From an uncultured Clostridia bacterium (GTDB lineage: Bacteria > Bacillota > Clostridia > Christensenellales > UBA1242): a stretch of 16,239 nt of DNA. The notes below the pieces were generated by a model. The model did not search any database. It saw nothing but the letters and a program-made list of their open reading frames with translations, and had not been told where the DNA came from. The position numbers and the translations under genes are program-made. Position 1 is the first letter of the stretch, and the number at the start of each line of letters is the position of its first letter. Shown here one piece after another: positions 15,611 through 16,239 of the stretch. The stretch spans positions 1 through 16,239 of the forward strand of contig CANQHL010000026.1 of the NCBI GenBank assembly GCA_947623775.1. The letters run 5' to 3'.

Positions 15611-16239
15611 TTAATTTAACAATTTAACAATTAAAACAGGATTTGGTTGAACAGTTGCTGTTCCCGTCGGTGCATCGGTTGTTGTGATTGCAAGGTCAAG
15701 TTGTGCACCATCGGTTAATGTTTCAATGAATGAGGTTGTAAGCCTAGCACCATAGTTTCCCGTTGATGTTTCACTTGTTTGCACTGTTTGAACACTTTGA
15801 GTTATCGGAGTTGTGTTATTTCTAACCTCAACAGAGTATGATTGTTCACTTGTGTTTGTAACATAAACATTGTAGTAAATTTCATAGTCTCCGTCTGCGG
15901 TTATTGTGACAGTGTTTGCACTTGCTGTGACACCCACAGAAGTTAATGGCGTGTCAAGTTCAAGTGGAACAAAAGTGTTTTGTGTGGTTATGTTTGGTGT
16001 TTGAGTTCCACTGTTATAAAGTCCGCCATAAGCAGCAAGCCCAGCAGGAGTTGTTCCCTCCGGTCCCTCTGGTCCCACAGGTCCCTCCGGTCCAATAGGT
16101 CCTTGTGGCCCGGTAGGTCCGGTAGGTCCGGTTGGCCCGACAACACTAACACCAGTTGGTCCCGTAGGTCCAATAGGTCCAGTTACACCGGTAGGTCCAA
16201 TAGGCCCTGTTGGTCCAATCAAGCCAACGCCGGTAGGTC
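15611..16239 (-). CDS. Collagen-like (Gly-X-Y repeat) surface protein, C-terminal part (5' end outside window)
   Basis: The frame stays open to the right edge, so the N-terminus is missing; a TTG at 16222 falls inside the repeat and is not the start. The visible part has at least 17 Gly-X-Y triplets, mostly GPT, GPI, GPE and GPQ, with two breaks in the Gly register (GVG-LI and GVS-VV). A C-terminal globular domain of about 145 residues follows (bases 15614-16048), rich in Thr, Val, Asn and beta-strand pattern. It starts near A-A-Y-G-G and ends in V-L-I-V-K-L-L-N. This layout is that of BclA-like exosporium or spore-surface filaments, whose C-terminal domain trimerises the collagen stalk (C1q/TNF-like fold). 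No signal or anchor is visible because the N-terminus is absent. The gene is convergent with the glycosyltransferase gene. Confidence 0.85.
   Translation of the reverse strand, partial: PTGVGLIGPTGPIGPTGVTGPIGPTGPTGVSVVGPTGPTGPTGPQGPIGPEGPVGPEGPEGTTPAGLAAYGGLYNSGTQTPNITTQNTFVPLELDTPLTSVGVTASANTVTITADGDYEIYYNVYVTNTSEQSYSVEVRNNTTPITQSVQTVQTSETSTGNYGARLTTSFIETLTDGAQLDLAITTTDAPTGTATVQPNPVLIVKLLN
16049..16239 (-). repeat. Gly-X-Y collagen-like repeat, continuing beyond the window
   Basis: Nine-base units based on GGNCCNACN (Gly-Pro-Thr) and variants, on the minus strand, ending at G-T-T before the globular domain. Two identical-style interruptions (G-V-G-L-I and G-V-S-V-V) are 26 residues apart, hinting at a higher-order unit of eight triplets plus two residues. 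Such arrays commonly vary in copy number between strains. Confidence 0.85.

Overview
The window is AT-rich, densely packed DNA that looks like a low-GC Gram-positive bacterium, most likely an uncultured gut-type Clostridia/Firmicutes lineage. The clues are strong AGGAGG-type ribosome sites, giant bacterial Ig-like and MBG/YDG surface proteins, a short archaeal-type prolyl-tRNA synthetase, a UgtP/MGDG-synthase-like glycosyltransferase, and a collagen-like GPT-repeat protein of the exosporium/spore-surface kind. No species can be named from the sequence. There are no tRNAs, rRNAs, CRISPR arrays, insertion sequences or prophage genes that I can see.

Left block (1-11756, + strand): a probable surface-protein operon. 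It opens with the 3' end of an ABC-2-type membrane permease (5' end outside the window). Three bases later comes a 2054-residue protein with an N-terminal membrane/signal segment, 19 Ig-like (Big_2-like) modules and a cysteine-rich C-terminal beta-helix-like region. Fourteen bases after that comes a 1710-residue protein with a signal peptide, an InlB-repeat-like segment, a ladder of about 11 MBG and 4 YDG modules, and a C-terminal membrane anchor. The two giants look anchored at opposite ends and neither carries an LPXTG sorting signal. The Ig modules alternate strictly between two subtypes (ABAB...A), which is the most striking structure in the window.

Middle block (11755-13039): a perfect bidirectional terminator separates the operon from a convergent minus-strand gene. 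That gene encodes an unrecognised 334-residue protein with one membrane span. It appears to have a strong extended -10 promoter placed so close to the start that its mRNA would be nearly leaderless. A 249-bp divergent intergenic region holds this promoter and that of proS.

Right block (13040-16239): proS (short type, no T-box leader visible) overlaps by one base (TAATG) a GT28 family glycosyltransferase resembling diacylglycerol glucosyl/galactosyltransferases. A second bidirectional terminator then separates it from the 3' part of a convergent collagen-like protein gene that runs off the right end.

How the parts may work together is inference. The left operon probably builds long cell-surface adhesin or matrix fibres, and the permease may or may not be involved in their function. 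proS and the glycosyltransferase are translationally coupled but have no evident shared pathway. The collagen-like protein is likely another surface or spore-coat fibre.
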